5,982 nt of DNA from CAZVRZ01 sp964629965 (GTDB lineage: Bacteria > Chloroflexota > Anaerolineae > Anaerolineales > UBA4823), in the NCBI GenBank assembly GCA_964629965.1, contig CAZVRZ010000240.1, positions 1 through 5,982 on the forward strand, in the 5' to 3' direction. Shown one piece after another: positions 5,961-5,982 of this stretch. Position 1 is the stretch's first letter, and each line of letters starts with the position of its first letter. Under the pieces are notes generated by a model. It did not search any database, had not been told where the DNA came from, and was given only the letters and a program-made list of their open reading frames with translations. The position numbers and the translations under genes are program-made.

Positions 5961-5982
5961 AAGTGGGGCAAAAAAGCCTGAC

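Overview
The window is a GC-rich (roughly 60-65% by eye) bacterial segment. It reads most like a Chloroflexota genome, probably class Anaerolineae. Clues are the Thr/Pro-rich spacers after export signals, the mix of large secreted and lipoprotein-type proteins with small Cys-cluster proteins, and an intragenic palindromic repeat beginning GTCATTGC. This taxonomy is an inference from style, not from a marker gene.

Left part (1-1386, plus strand): a perfect 16-bp palindrome with a GAAC-N4-GTTC core, resembling a Gram-positive type LexA/SOS box, sits 25 bp before a gene for a winged-helix DNA-binding protein. That gene appears split by a -1 frameshift at a T5 run near 472-476. The second half continues in another frame as a helical domain, a seven-cysteine cluster and an acidic Pro/Glu-rich tail. 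An AT-rich, repeat-bearing island (352-450) lies inside the first half, just before the frame change. A small zinc-ribbon-like protein with an Arg-rich tail follows. Together these look like a DNA-binding or replication-initiator-like module, possibly SOS-controlled and possibly decaying.

Centre (1411-4467, minus strand): one long gene encodes a 1018-residue exported, membrane-anchored putative zinc metalloprotease with HEIGH and a Met-turn-like INFMG. It also has a CARDB-like domain, two further Ig/PKD-like domains, two C-terminal membrane spans and a Trp-rich cytoplasmic segment. A palindromic repeat of about 90 bp has inserted in frame between the catalytic region and the next domain.

Right part (4468-5982): a near-consensus sigma-70 promoter (TTTACA-N18-TATAAT) drives a plus-strand SRPBCC-fold gene. 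Facing it, with stop codons only 7 bp apart, is a minus-strand lipoprotein with an UlaG-like metallo-beta-lactamase fold that lacks one expected metal-ligand Asp. No tRNA, rRNA, CRISPR array, transposase or convincing intrinsic terminator was found, and no stretch over 300 bases lacks a gene.
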